Assembly: GCA_016946835.1 (NCBI GenBank) | Contig: JACVTC010000116.1 | Location: 105,001-169,000, forward strand | Reading direction: 5' to 3' | DNA: 64,000 nt | From: Neocallimastix lanati (nom. inval.) | Taxonomy: Eukaryota > Neocallimastigomycota > Neocallimastigomycetes > Neocallimastigales > Neocallimastigaceae | Shown: positions 49,403 to 64,000 of the stretch, one piece after another | Numbering within the stretch: the stretch's first letter is position 1 | Layout of the letters: the number at the start of each line of letters is the position of its first letter | Notes under the pieces: model-generated | What the model saw: only the letters and a program-made list of their open reading frames with translations | What the model was told of the DNA's origin: nothing | The model's database searches: none | Translations under genes and position numbers: made by a program

Positions 49403-50752
49403 TTTTTTTTTTTTTGACAATTATTTGATAAAATACAAAACTTTATATTTCAAACTAATTCAAAGTAATAACAATAATAATTTATTATATATTATAATTG
49501 TAATTGTAATACAGCTTTGATAATAATATTAGAAATAAAAAATTGATTTATATTTTTAATTTCAAAAATGATATGATTATTAAGAGCAAAATTATTCATA
49601 TATTATTTTTCTCTACTATTTTTTTTTTTTTTTCCTAATTGTCGATATTTTTTTTTTATAATTAAAAAACTTTTTAAATAATAAATATTTATAATATTTG
49701 AAATAAGTAAAATAAGTGAAATTTGTGAAATTTGTCATTATTCCTATTAATGACTATAACATTCAATTTTTATTTTATAAACTTTCATAAATCTAGTGGT
49801 TGATTTCATAAAACTTAATTTAATATATTTTATATAGATTTATATTTTTTTCCTTTAATTTACAATTATTTAAGATTAAAAAAAAAGTTAAATTTTTAGT
49901 TTATCATTTTTTATTAAATACTTTTTTTTGTTTATTTTTATTTTTATTACCATTTTTTTTTTTTTTTTTTTTTTTTTTGAATATATATTTTTATTTTTTT
50001 TATACTTATATAAATATATTAAAAAATAAAATATTTCGAAAAAAAAAAAAAAAAAAAAAATTTAAACTTTTAATAAATACCTTAAAACTTTAAAAGTCGT
50101 TCATTATTACTCTAAAAATGTATATTGAATTTTCAATAATTAATTATTTAATTAAATTAACTAAATAATAATGTATTTTTATTCTAATAAAAATTTTATA
50201 ATTATGTTTTATTTTTGTTATTTAAAATAATTTTATATATTATTTATATATATATTAATTTATTTATTAATTTATATTTATTTATTATTTATTTATTTAC
50301 TAATTTATTTATTTACTTATTTATTTATTTATTTATTTATTGAAATGTATATATTTATATATTTACTTAAATTTTCACATTTATCTACTTACATAATTAA
50401 TGATTAAATTATTTATAATTTAAATATGTAAATAATATAAAAGATTATATTAATCGCTTATAAATTAAGTTTAATTAAAAATTCAATTTAAAAATATATT
50501 AATCAAAATACTTTTTTTTTTTTTTTTTTTCTTAAACCATTTAAAAAGAAATAATTATTAAAGTATGATACATACATAAAAAATAGTAATTAAGTATATA
50601 AAAAATAATATATATAAACATTTTTTCGAGTTTAATTATATAGAATACTTTTCCTATTTTTTTCTAAATGAAATTACAATCTTTTTTTTTTTTCTTCATT
50701 AATCGTTTAACTAATTCTTATATTCATAGATAATACCTAATTCTTTTATTTT

Positions 50753-50798
<46 letters not shown>

Positions 50799-51013
50799 AA
50801 TTTATTAATTTAAGCAATTAATTTCATAATTTTTTTTTATAAAAAATAAAATACATATATCATAATATAACTATCATCAAAATTTAATATCAATATTAAT
50901 TTTTAATATTTTTCAAATGCTAATTAACGAAATTTAAATATTCAAATTTTAATATAAATATTATCAACCTTTATAGAAAACTTAATATAAGTTTTTATAA
51001 AAAAAATTCAAAC
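49403..51013. other. AT-rich divergent upstream region
   Basis: Shared 5' flank of the LRRC45-like gene (-) and LCMT1 (+). It contains several 20-36 bp A or T homopolymers (about 49950-49978, 50040-50060, 50760-50796) and TTTA runs at about 50270-50341. No conserved promoter motif could be distinguished from the background. Confidence 0.5.
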
Positions 51014-51558
51014 ATGCCATATCGTTTACCGCAACGTTTTGAAGATGAACAACCAAAAAATGTAATGCCACTTGGTCCCCCAATTGGTTTTCATTATCAA
51101 GGCTATGATACTGCCTACGGAAGTATAGGTGATTCAGCTGAAGATGCTGTTCGTGGCACCAATGACTCTGCTGTTGAAAGTAGATGGTAATAATTATACA
51201 TTTTACATAAATTAACAATTTAAAATAATAATGAATATAAATAAATTACTAATATATGATATGAAATTCAATTTATTAAATATAATTAATGATTAATTAC
51301 TAATTTATAGTTCAGCTGTAAATCTTGGTTACTTTAAAGATGATTACGTAAAATTCTTTACCAGAAGAACTAACGAAAGAAGACCACCTATTATTAATAG
51401 AGGTAATTTTTTTTTTTAATGTTTTAACAAATTTAAAAAATATATTATATTTTATTATTTATACAATTAAATGAAATCTTCTATATGACAAAATAAATTT
51501 TATGATTAAAGATAATAATATATCAAATAATAAAAATAATAATAATAATAAAAATAAA

Positions 51559-51602
<44 letters not shown>

Positions 51603-51807
51603 GGTTCTTATGCTAGATTTATGGGTTTTGATATATTTATTAATAAATTCCTTGAAGCTGGTGATATGAATAAGCAAATTGTTGTTTTGGGTGCTGGATC
51701 TGATACTAAATACTTTAACTTAAAAGTAAACATTTAAATTTAGAATATTGTAGTAATATTATTAAAAATATTATTTTATTAATAATAATAATAGTAATAT
51801 TCTAATT

Positions 51808-51843
<36 letters not shown>

Positions 51844-53219
51844 CTAATTTTATAAATATTATATATTCATCAATTGGAAATAAAATTTATATTAATTTAT
51901 ATATTTATAAAAATAATAATAATAACATAGCAAGAAAACAAGCAACCATTTAAATTCTTCGAAATCGATTTTCCACAAATTACTTTTAAAAAAATTCAAA
52001 CTATTAAACGTAATAAACAAATTAGTAATCTTATTGGCGATTATGAAATTAGTAAATATAAATTACAATTTAAATATAAATATAATGATTATAAATCTTT
52101 ATTTTTTTTATTTATTTTTTTTTTTTATTCTTCTTCGTTAATTTAATATATACTAACCCCTAAATCCTCATTTTTATTTTATTATTATTATTAAAGATAA
52201 TGGTAATACTGAACTTTATGGAAAGGATTATTATATTATTAGTGAAGATTTAAAATTCTTTACTACAAAGGTTGTTGAAAAGCTTAAACAGCATGGCTTC
52301 GATATAAAGTAATCATTAAAATAAAACTGTAATAATAATAATTACAAATGAAATATAAAATAATAATCAATTTAATTATAATAATATTTTATTATTATTA
52401 TAATTTTCTAAAAAAAAAAAAAAAAAAAAAAAAGCTTGCCAACAATGTTCCTTTCAGAATGCGTTATGATTTATATGGATCCAATGGATTCTGATGCTAT
52501 TGTTAAATGGATTAGTGATAACGTTCCAACAGCAATGATTTTAGCTTATGAACAAATTTTACCAAATGATGCTTTTGGTCAAATGATGATTAAGAATTTA
52601 AAGGTTAATACGATAAATATAAATATTATAAATCAAATATGTCATAGATTAATATATATATATATATATATATTAGTTTATAAAACTTTTTATTAATATT
52701 ATTGATTAACATTTATATATTTATATATATAATTTATAGGCAAGAAATATTGAATTAAAGGGTATTGATGCTTATCCAGATCTTGAAGATCAAAAGAAGA
52801 GATATCTTAGTCGTGGATGGGATCAAGCTTATGCAATTAATATTAATTACTTCTTTAATAGTCATATTGATCCATCAGAATATCATAGGTTAATATATAT
52901 ATATAAATAAAAAAAATAAAATAATAAAAAAATAAAAAAAAAAAAAAAAAGGAAGAAAAAAAAGACTAAATTCATATATATATATATATATATATTTCAA
53001 ATTATTAGACAAATGTTAATTGAAATTTTTGATGAAATTGAAGAATGGAAACTTATTGCACAACATTACTGTTTTGCTTGGGCTTTCAATACCAAAAATG
53101 AAGTTTACAAGAATATTTTTAATGATATAAAATTCCCAACATATAGCCTTTCTATTCCTAAAAATGCTTTACCAAAAAAAATGGGTTCTAAGGATGATAA
53201 TATGGATGTTGATAATTAA
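51014..53219 (+). CDS. LCMT1: Leucine carboxyl methyltransferase 1 (PP2A methyltransferase)
   Basis: Eight exons: 51014-51186, 51311-51402, 51604-51725, 51931-52051, 52197-52308, 52435-52603, 52740-52888 and 53009-53219. They give 382 residues with phases agreeing. The family landmarks are in order: DSAEDAVRGTNDSAVESR, LGYFKDDYVKFFTRR, ERRPPIINRGSYARF, the SAM-binding VVLGAGSDTKYFNLK, FKFFEIDFPQITFKKI, PTMFLSECVMIYMDPMDS, ILAYEQILPNDAFGQMM and YLSRGWDQAYAINI, with HYCFAWAF near the end. The enzyme methylates the C-terminal leucine carboxylate of the PP2A catalytic subunit and so controls which B subunits bind. Residues ~165-180 are short and less conserved around the intron 4 junction. The last 25 residues are a Lys/Asp-rich tail not expected to be catalytic. 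Confidence 0.95.
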
Positions 53220-54288
53220 CTAAAATACTATTAATAATAATAAATAAATAAATACAAATTGTAAAATCTATTAAATATAATATGTAATTAAATACATTAT
53301 TATTTTTTAAATATTACAATTAAATACCAATTTTAATAATAATAATATAATCACTGTATAAAAAAAATTTTTTTAAATGCATATTCATTAGTAAAAAAAT
53401 TAATAAATAAATTAAATTAAACATCAATCTGAAAATAACTTTTTATATTTTTTTTTGTATATTAAAATATATAAATAATTTTTTTTTACTTTAATAAATA
53501 ACATTAAATATGAACAACTTCGTAAGTCGTGCATAAAATTTGAACATTAGTATATATCTACACTTATTAAACATAATACATTTAATTTTCAATTTTTCAA
53601 TTTTCAAATTCATATATATATTAAATACTAATAAAAATTAAAAAATAAAAAAAAAAAATAAAAAAACCTTTCAATTTTTTTTTTATTTGAATATTTTATT
53701 GTATTTTTTATTACATAAAATTTCTGAAATCTGGTATGAGCAATAGTGTCATTTAATCTATTCCCAAGTTGTTGTTGCGATAAAAGAATAAACCATACAC
53801 AACGCCCAGCTTAGAATTTCAATTTTTTATTAGACTCAAGGTAGGGGTCATAATGAACAGGAGAAATAAACATTTAACCCACAATATTGGTCTGTAATAA
53901 TAATTTCAATATAATTAATCACATTATTAAATGCATTTATACATACTTATAATATATTAATGCATTCAATAATATTAATATATTTTTTTAACTTCTTTAT
54001 TAATTTAATATTAAAAAAAAGAAATCTTTGTTTATTCATAAAATATTTTCTTTTATACCAAAAAATTTCCAAATAAAAAAAATGACCAATCATTTAATGT
54101 TATTTTTGATATTTAAAATTCAATTTAGTAAATTTTATTTAAAAATATAATATCAATAAATTCTAATATATATTATTTAATAATAACAATAATTATAAAA
54201 ATAAATTTCATTATTTAATATTAATTATTATAATTTTTATTTTAAAAAATATATATATATATTATAATAGATAAATTGATTAAAAAAA

Positions 54289-54351
<63 letters not shown>

Positions 54352-54589
54352 GATTTAAGTTTACTTTAATAATAATAAATTAAATATAAACTAATAGATA
54401 TAAATGTAATATAAAATAGTTAAATTTAATATAACATTAAATTAAGTATTAAGTCTAGAATCAAGCCACAAAAGATATAAATACATGTAAAATAACAAAG
54501 TTAAACATTTGTAATTACCTATTTATAAAATCTTATAAATAAATAAATAAAATAATTAAACAATTAAATAATAAAACAAACTTTTATTA

Positions 54590-54628
<39 letters not shown>

Positions 54629-54767
54629 TTTTTTGTTTTTTGTTTTTTGTTTTTTGTTTTTTGTTTTTTGTATATATTATTTTAATGTTCAAGATAGTTA
54701 TATTAATTTTGATTATATAATGGATATTTATTGTTATCATCTCTTTAAATTTTATCTATTAGATTAT
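53220..54767. other. AT-rich convergent intergenic region
   Basis: Between the 3' ends of LCMT1 (+) and RAP1 (-). It holds (TTA)n at about 54291-54350 and 54587-54626, followed by a heptanucleotide (TTTTTTG)n at about 54627-54670. A less AT-rich patch lies at about 53735-53890. No gene was recognised. Confidence 0.55.
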
Positions 54768-56928
54768 TTAATTTTTCTTATCTAAATTTTGTTTATTATA
54801 AATTTCTTTCGCTTCTAAATATAATTCTCTATATCTTACAGATTTATTTCCTTTCATTAATCTTATTTTTTTCAATTGCTGTTCATCTTTACTTGTTAAT
54901 AAAATTTTATCTTCCTCTTTAGTCCATATCCATTTTTTTAATTCATTATCAGATAGTTCTTCCATATTTTTATTCTTCATTTTTAAAAGTTCTTTCACGG
55001 CTGGAAAAGATCCATTACATTGATGTAATAATTCGTACATTTCCTTTTTTGTTTTATGTGTTTTTTTACAAAGCTCTCGACAATATCGAATATATAATTT
55101 TTTATGTTTTTCAGACACTTTTGGAAAATTTATTAGTTTTTTAGATTTTTCAATGGTTTTCGAAAGATAATTATCATATTCTATACTACTATTTGACAAA
55201 GAAAAGTCTACGATATCTTCAAATATATTTGAATAACTAAAGTAAATATTGCTTTTATCAAATGAGTTATTATTAGTTGAACCAACTTTTCGGTGAATTT
55301 CTCTAGTATTATTGTTATTTTTGATATCTAAAAGCATATCATCATCAGTTCCAGTAGAACTCGTTTGGGATAAAATGTTACTTACATTATTTACATTATT
55401 ATTACCTTTGTTTTCTAATTCAGTCATTTGATTTTCCTTATTTAAAAGTTGATTACTATTAATTCTTTTAATTAAATTTTTTAAATTATTTACACTAATA
55501 TTTCTTTCTTGTTCAGAAATATTTGAATTACTACGTGTAAGTAATTCACTTGATATCATAAATGGTTTTTTTGGTTCATTCTTATTACTTTTTGATTTAA
55601 TTTCTTGATTATCATTAAACTTTTCATTTATATTTTTATTTGTTATTTCGGTTCTATCTTTATTACAATCTTTATCGTCATCCCTTTCTAATATTGTTTT
55701 ATTATTGTAATTATTCACTTTCTCATTTATTAATGTTCTTTTTTCTTTCTCATTCTGGAAATTATTTTCATCAATATTTTTATTATTATTATCATAATTA
55801 CTGTTATTATTTTGTGTATTTTTACTATATTTTTTGATATTTTTTTCACTAAAATAATTATTTAAATATGTTTGTAGTTCATTCTCTTCATCAGATGATG
55901 AATATAAATATTTCCTTTTTGTATTATCATACCTTTTTACTTGTGAACCTTTTTGAAAAGTTTTCTTATTCTCTTCTTGACTTACATTTTCTTCATTATT
56001 ATTAGCAACCTCTTTATTATTTATATTATTTTTACCACCAATGAAAGAACTATCATTATTATTTTCATTATTTAAATTTTTTTCATTATTAATTACAGTA
56101 TTGTTGTCATCATCACTATTTGAATTTTTTTCTTTATCACTATTATTGATATTATCTTCATTATTTAAAAAGGTATTTTCATTATCACTATTATTTTCAT
56201 TATTAATATTATTATTTTTTTCACTAGTAATTATTATATTCTTATTTGGTACAATAACAACTTCATTTGAATCATATCCACTTTTTTTACTGGTATCATT
56301 GGATAATCGCATTTTCTTAGTATACAATCTTCTTTCTTTTATAATACCTGGAATTCCTATATCTATTAATATATTTATTAATATATTAACAATTGATTTA
56401 AAAAAAAAAAATAATAATAATAATAATAATAGTAATAGTAATAAAAAGAAAAAGATACAAAATATATTATTAAATTAACTAAATGTATATATAACATTTA
56501 TATTTAATTATATTCGTATATTATGTTTTATATGTAAATAAAACTAAATAACAAACCTTCTATTTGAGAAGTATTTTCTTCATCTAATTTATTATAGAAT
56601 AATTTTCTCCGTTCCCTTTTTGATAATTCTTTCTTTCTTTTTCCAATAGAATTATCTTTTATAATGTCTTTATTATTATTATTATCATTTTTATTAGTTA
56701 TGTTTTCATCTGCAAAATTCTTTCTATTATTATTATCATTATGAATTCTTTCATTTAACTTATTGCTATTATCTTCAATACTATTTAAAACATTATTATC
56801 AAAGACTTTATCAATAATTTCAATGTCATCTTCATCATCAATATTAATTTTATTTTTATCATTTACAAGAGTATTATGATTATGATTATAATTAGGATTA
56901 TAATTACTATTATTATCATTATTATTGC

Positions 56929-56985
<57 letters not shown>

Positions 56986-57546
56986 CAATTTCATCAATAA
57001 TATATTCATTATTATTATTTTCATTTTTCTGTTTTGATGAAGAACTACTATTTTGATGATTATTTCTTTGTACAAATTTTAGTGGTTTTATTGCTTTATT
57101 TGTTATAATATGATTATTATTATTATTATTATTATTAATTTCATCATTATTATCATTATTATAAATATTATTGTCATTCTTTACAGAACGATCTAATATA
57201 TTTTATAAATAATTTGGTATTATAAAACAAACAAGTATAAAAAAAAAAAAATTGTTAAAATAATAATAATAAGAATTTAGTACAATAAATTTAATATATT
57301 ATCAGTAAATATTAAATTAATGTATTACTGTTATTTTCAGTAATATTTGGATGTTTATCACTAAAATATGTTATAGACCAATTGCCTGTCCTCATTGCCG
57401 GACCAACAACTTTTTTATATCTTTCTTTCCATGACTGCCAAGAATGATGAGGATACTTAAATAATAATAAAAAATAAATTTATTTATATTAATATTAATT
57501 AAAATAAAATAAATAAAAAAAATATATATATATATATATAATTTAA

Positions 57547-57589
<43 letters not shown>

Positions 57590-58558
57590 CTCTTCTAATT
57601 CTAAATATATATTTTTCCCTTGAGGATATAAGCAATCTTTGACATATGAAGCAAGTATTTTATCATCTTCTCTAGTATATTCAATTCTATTAAAATTTTT
57701 TTAATTATATATAAATAATTATTAAAAATAAAAAGGAATAATTATATAATTTTTATTAAATCATTCATATATTTAAAAACTTTTTTTAAATTAATTAACA
57801 TTATACTATTATATATGAGGAACTATTACAATAATTTATATAATTTTTACATAAAGAAATAAATATAATTAATAGTAATATTATTATTTTATTATTATTA
57901 TTATTTATAACTATAATAACAACTAAACTATACAAAACAAAAATTTAATTTTTTTTTTTTTTTTTTTTTTTATATATATATATATATATTTTAAAAATTT
58001 TTATTATAATTCTAATTTAATTTAAATTAATATAATATATATCAAATAATAACCTCTTTTTTCTCATTTTCATGGGTCCATTAATTTTTATTACTTGTTG
58101 CGGTTGTTGGTTTTTAATAAACTTTCTTACTTTATATTTATCCAATTCCTGTAACTGATTATAAAAATAAGAATCTATAACAATATCTTCTTTATAAACA
58201 TTCTGTGCATTAGATACATCGTTTTTATTAAATATAATAATATCCGCGTCTTCACTCTCTATAACAACTCCACCTCCTTCCTTTAATTTTATTATATTTT
58301 TTCAAAAGATATATTTTAAATAATAATTATAATAATAATATTTATAATAATTATTGTAATTATTATAATATATATATATATATTTTTAATTATTAGTTAT
58401 TAATAAAATAAATAAATATATAAGAAAGCAATTGAACAAAATAAAAATTATACCAATATCTTTTCCTTAAAAAAACTTTTCTGTGAGTTATTTGGTAATT
58501 TAAATGTTAATGGTCTATTGTTAATATAAAATAATTTGGAGTTGACTCTTTTCTTCAT
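54768..58558 (-). CDS. RAP1: RAP1 telomere protein (BRCT-Myb-RCT)
   Basis: Six exons: 58558-58454, 58280-58054, 57686-57587, 57455-57329, 57192-56557 and 56356-54768. They give 927 residues with phases agreeing. Residues 1-~95 form a BRCT-like domain: LFYINNRPLTFKL, GGGVVIESEDADIIIF, IVIDSYFYNQLQELDKY. A Myb domain follows at ~111-165 (IEYTREDDKILASYVKD, PHHSWQSWKERYKKV). About 165-800 is Asn/Glu/Ser-rich, largely low complexity. The C-terminus is an RCT domain (KTKKEMYELLHQCNGSFPAV, WTKEEDKILLTSKDEQQLKK, RLMKGNKSVRYRELYL), which parallels human RAP1 (SGELEATSAFL, WSRQDDIDLQK, GAQNVARRIEF). RAP1 binds the double-strand telomere protein through RCT in animals and fission yeast. The three-domain order makes the call strong despite the unusual length (human about 400). 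Confidence 0.9.
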
Positions 58559-60861
<2,303 letters not shown>

Positions 60862-62608
60862 AAGTAGTAAAGTATTATATAGTAGTAAAGTATTAATAAA
60901 AATAAAATAAAATAAAATAAATAGTAGAATATTAAATATAAAGTACAGATGGAATAAAATAAAATAAAATAAAATAAATAGTAGAATATGAATATAATTA
61001 AAGTACAGATTGAATAAAATAAAATAAAATAAAATAAAATAAAATAAAATAAAATAAAATAAAATAAAATAAAATAAAATAAAATAAAATAAAATAAAAT
61101 AAAATAAATGTTGAATGATAATATAAAAGAACAAGTATATAAAATAAAATAAAATAAAATAAAATAAATGTTGAATGATAATATAAAAGAACAAGTATAT
61201 AAAATAAAATAAAATAAAATAAAATAAATGTTGAATGATAATATAAAAGAACAAGTATATAAAATAAAATAAAATAAAATAAAATAAATGTTGAATGATA
61301 ATATAAAAGAACAAGTATATAAAATAAAATAAAATAAAATAAAATAAATGTTGAATGATAATATAAAAGAACAAGTATATAAAATAAAATAAAATAAAAT
61401 AAAATAAAATAAAATAAAATAAAATAAAATAAAATAAAATAAAATAAAATAAAATAAAATAAAATAAAATAAAATAAAATAAAATAAAATAAAATAAAAT
61501 AAAATAAAATAAAATAAAATAAAATAAAATAAAATAAAATAAAATAAAATAAAATAAAATAAAATAAAATAAAATAAAATAAAATAAAATAAAATAAAAT
61601 AAAATAAAATAAAATAAAATAAAATAAAATAAAATAAAATAAAATAAAATAAAATAAAATAAAATAAAATAAAATAAAATAAAATAAAATAAAATAAAAT
61701 AAAATAAAATAAAATAAAATAAAATAAAATAAAATAAATGTTGAATGATAATATAAAAGAACAAGTATATAAAATAAAATAAAATAAAATAAAATAAAAT
61801 AAAATAAAATAAAATAAAATAAAATAAAATAAAATAAAATAAAATAAAATAAAATAAAATAAAATAAAATAAAATAAAATAAAATAAAATAAAATAAAAT
61901 AAAATAAAATAAAATAAAATAAAATAAAATAAAATAAAATAAAATAAAATAAAATAAAATAAAATAAAATAAAATAAAATAAAATAAAATAAAATAAAAT
62001 AAAATAAAATAAAATAAAATAAATGTTGAATGATAATATAAAAGAACAAGTATATAAAATAAAATAAAATAAAATAAAATAAAATAAAATAAAATAAAAT
62101 AAAATAAAATAAAATAAAATAAAATAAAATAAAATAAAATAAAATAAAATAAATGTTGAATGATAATATAAAAGAACAAGTATATAAAATAAAATAAAAT
62201 AAAATAAAATAAAATAAAATAAAATAAAATAAAATAAAATAAAATAAAATAAAATAAAATAAAATAAAATAAAATAAATAAAATAAAATAAAATAAATGT
62301 TGAATGATAATATAAAAGAACAAGTATATAAAATAAAATAAAATAAAATAAAATAAAATAAAATAAAATAAAATAAAATAAAATAAATAAAATAAAATAA
62401 AATAAAATAAAATAAAATAAAATAAAATAAAATAATAAATAGTGAAGTAATATAAATATTAAAGTATTAATAAAAATCAAATAAAATAAATAGTAGAAAA
62501 ATAAATATTAAAGTACAGATGGAATAAAATAAAATAAAATAAATAGTAGAATAATAAATATTAAAGTACAGATGGAATAAAATAAAATAAAATAAAATAA
62601 ATAGTGAA
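60862..62608 (+). repeat. Large compound satellite array
   Basis: About 1.75 kb of (AAAAT)n with interspersed words. TGTTGAATGATAATATAAAA + AGAACAAGTATAT occurs nine times (about 61109, 61169, 61229, 61289, 61349, 61739, 62023, 62153, 62297). AATAGTAGAAT...GTACAGAT[TG]GAAT occurs near both ends (about 60920, 60977, 62488, 62540). AATAGTGAAGTAATATAAAT lies at about 62437. The first five copies of the first word form an exact 60-bp period. An unbroken (AAAAT)n run of about 355 bp spans about 61380-61736. The words and their orientation match 19255-20005. Confidence 0.95.
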
Positions 62609-63864
62609 AAAACATAAAATATTAAATAATTAATATATATATATATAGTATAAAAAGGAAAAAAAGAAAAAAAAAAGTATTATTTTTTTTATAAGTCTTA
62701 TTTAAATTATTTATTTTACACTGATTAGAAAAAAAAATTAATATAAAATTTGTTTATCAATATCAATTATTATGTATTTTTAATATTAAAAAATTACTAA
62801 ATCTTTGAGAATTTGTTTGCTTTTTTATTTTTTATTATAAATTTCTCAAAATTAATAACATAAAAAAAGTCATTTTTGTAATATTTTTTTTATTTAGTTT
62901 TCTAAAATAGGAATTTAAAAAGTTCATTTTAGTTTAATAGAAAGACAGATATTATAATATTAATTTTTATTAGATTTATTTTTTAATATTAAATTAATAT
63001 TTTTATTTTTATATATAATTGAATTGAATTGAATTGAATTGAATATAGATTGAATAAAAATTTATTAACTTAATAATATTTATTAATTAATCACTTTATT
63101 ATTTTTATTAATATGGTGTAATATCTATAAAAATGTTAGTATTTAGTATTTTATAAATAATTTATATGTAATATTTTATCATAAAATATATTATATATAT
63201 TAATTAAAACTAAATAATAATATCTATACATAAATAATTAAAAATTATATAAAACTGTAAAGTATTTATAATTTATTGCTCATTAATTTTATAAAATAGG
63301 GGATTAATTATATATAATAAGTATTTTATTATTTACCATATATTTATTTATGCATTAATATTTAATTATTTGTTAAAGTTTTTTAAATTTAATATAAAAA
63401 GTTTTTAATAATAATAATATATATATATTACGTTTTATTTTATTTTATTTTATTTTATATATTTTTTAATCTTTTTTAATAAATTAAAAAAAAATTTTAC
63501 TTCTTTACTTCTTTACTTCTTTTTTTTTTTTTATTTTATTTTATTTTAATTTTTTTTTTTTTCAATTATTATTTTATTGTTAAATAGCAACAAAAATATT
63601 ATATATCTTTTTATTTGAAAAACAATATTTTAAATATTTTTTTTTCTCTTTAGAAGAAAAATAAAATAAAAATTAAAAAAAAAAATTACTATTATATGTA
63701 TTATTTTAAATTACTTTTATATTTATAATTTAATACAAGTATCTGTAAATATCTATAATTAATATAAAAAAATAAAATAAGTAAATTATTATTTTAAAAA
63801 AAAAACAATAACCACAACAACAAAAAAATCGTTTTATAAAAGCTATGAATATATATATTTAAAA
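62609..63864. other. AT-rich intergenic region
   Basis: It separates the satellite from the last gene and holds a short (GAATT)n run at about 63020-63044 and (TTTTA)n at about 63433-63458. No gene was recognised. Confidence 0.5.
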
Positions 63865-64000
63865 ATGACCAATTTTATAATTGCTTTACTTTCTCTATTT
63901 TTTATAATTCAAATCTATGGTAGAGTATTAGATTCTCATGAATTCATTTCCAACAAAGTAAAAAATGTTGAATGTCCAACCTATGATATTGTAGCATGTT
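63865..64000 (+). CDS. Secreted protein of unknown function, 5' end only
   Basis: The frame opens at ATG 63865 and is cut by the window end after 45 codons. It begins MTNFIIALLSLFFIIQIYG, a clear signal peptide (short polar start, hydrophobic core, small residue before the likely cleavage). RVLDSHEFISNKV and VECPTYDIVAC follow, two cysteines within nine residues. A secreted cysteine-containing protein is likely; family and function cannot be told from this fragment. The ATG is preceded by AAAA, a good fungal start context. Confidence 0.65.
   Translation, partial: MTNFIIALLSLFFIIQIYGRVLDSHEFISNKVKNVECPTYDIVAC

Noticed and set aside
61080-62330. Repeats of a 32-bp word separated by spacers, like a CRISPR array
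   Set aside because: Spacers are all (AAAAT)n of varying length, not unique sequences, and the genome is eukaryotic.

Overview
The window is an extremely AT-rich eukaryotic nuclear segment. Genes are interrupted by short AT-rich introns, intergenic DNA is dense with homopolymers and microsatellites, and proteins carry long Asn-, Ser- and Lys/Glu-rich inserts. Base composition, fungal-type housekeeping genes and several axonemal or centriolar genes together suggest a zoosporic fungus. An anaerobic gut fungus (Neocallimastigomycota) fits best, but this is an inference from composition and gene content.

Layout: 94-428 (-) 5' part of ARV1, cut by the left edge; 2790-3270 (+) a tiny three-exon PIERCE-type microtubule inner protein; 4133-5165 (-) organellar GrpE; 7846-15195 (-) an eight-exon Diaphanous-related formin; 17651-20920 a complete but decayed MULE DNA transposon (transposase on -) with a 9-bp target duplication; about 23.6-26.4 kb (+) a decayed LINE; 30001-31784 (+) a MATH-BTB protein; 33597-41012 (-) a large ASH-domain ciliary protein; 42074-44654 (-) an EFHC-type DM10 protein; 45273-49402 (-) an LRRC45-like LRR/coiled-coil protein; 51014-53219 (+) LCMT1; 54768-58558 (-) the telomere protein RAP1; 63865-64000 (+) the start of a secreted protein cut by the right edge. 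Exon-intron models were built by hand. For each complete gene the exon lengths sum to a whole number of codons and the phases agree at every junction.

Three cilium/centrosome genes (ASH-domain protein, EFHC, LRRC45) lie in a row on the minus strand over 16 kb, and a PIERCE-like gene lies near the left end. Together they describe a flagellated life stage: doublet lumen (PIERCE, EFHC), probably the central apparatus (ASH protein) and the basal body or centrosome linker (LRRC45).

The most unusual element is a compound satellite. Conserved words of about 32-40 bp sit at irregular intervals in (AAAAT)n. It occurs in inverted halves inside the MULE (19.26-20.76 kb), as a 1.7-kb array at 60.86-62.61 kb, as a short piece in a formin intron, and as a related minisatellite at 41.27-41.70 kb. 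A second dispersed family is a roughly 320-bp retroelement 3'-end-like repeat at 6.46-6.79 kb (-) and 32.48-32.81 kb (+). No tRNA, rRNA or CRISPR was found.
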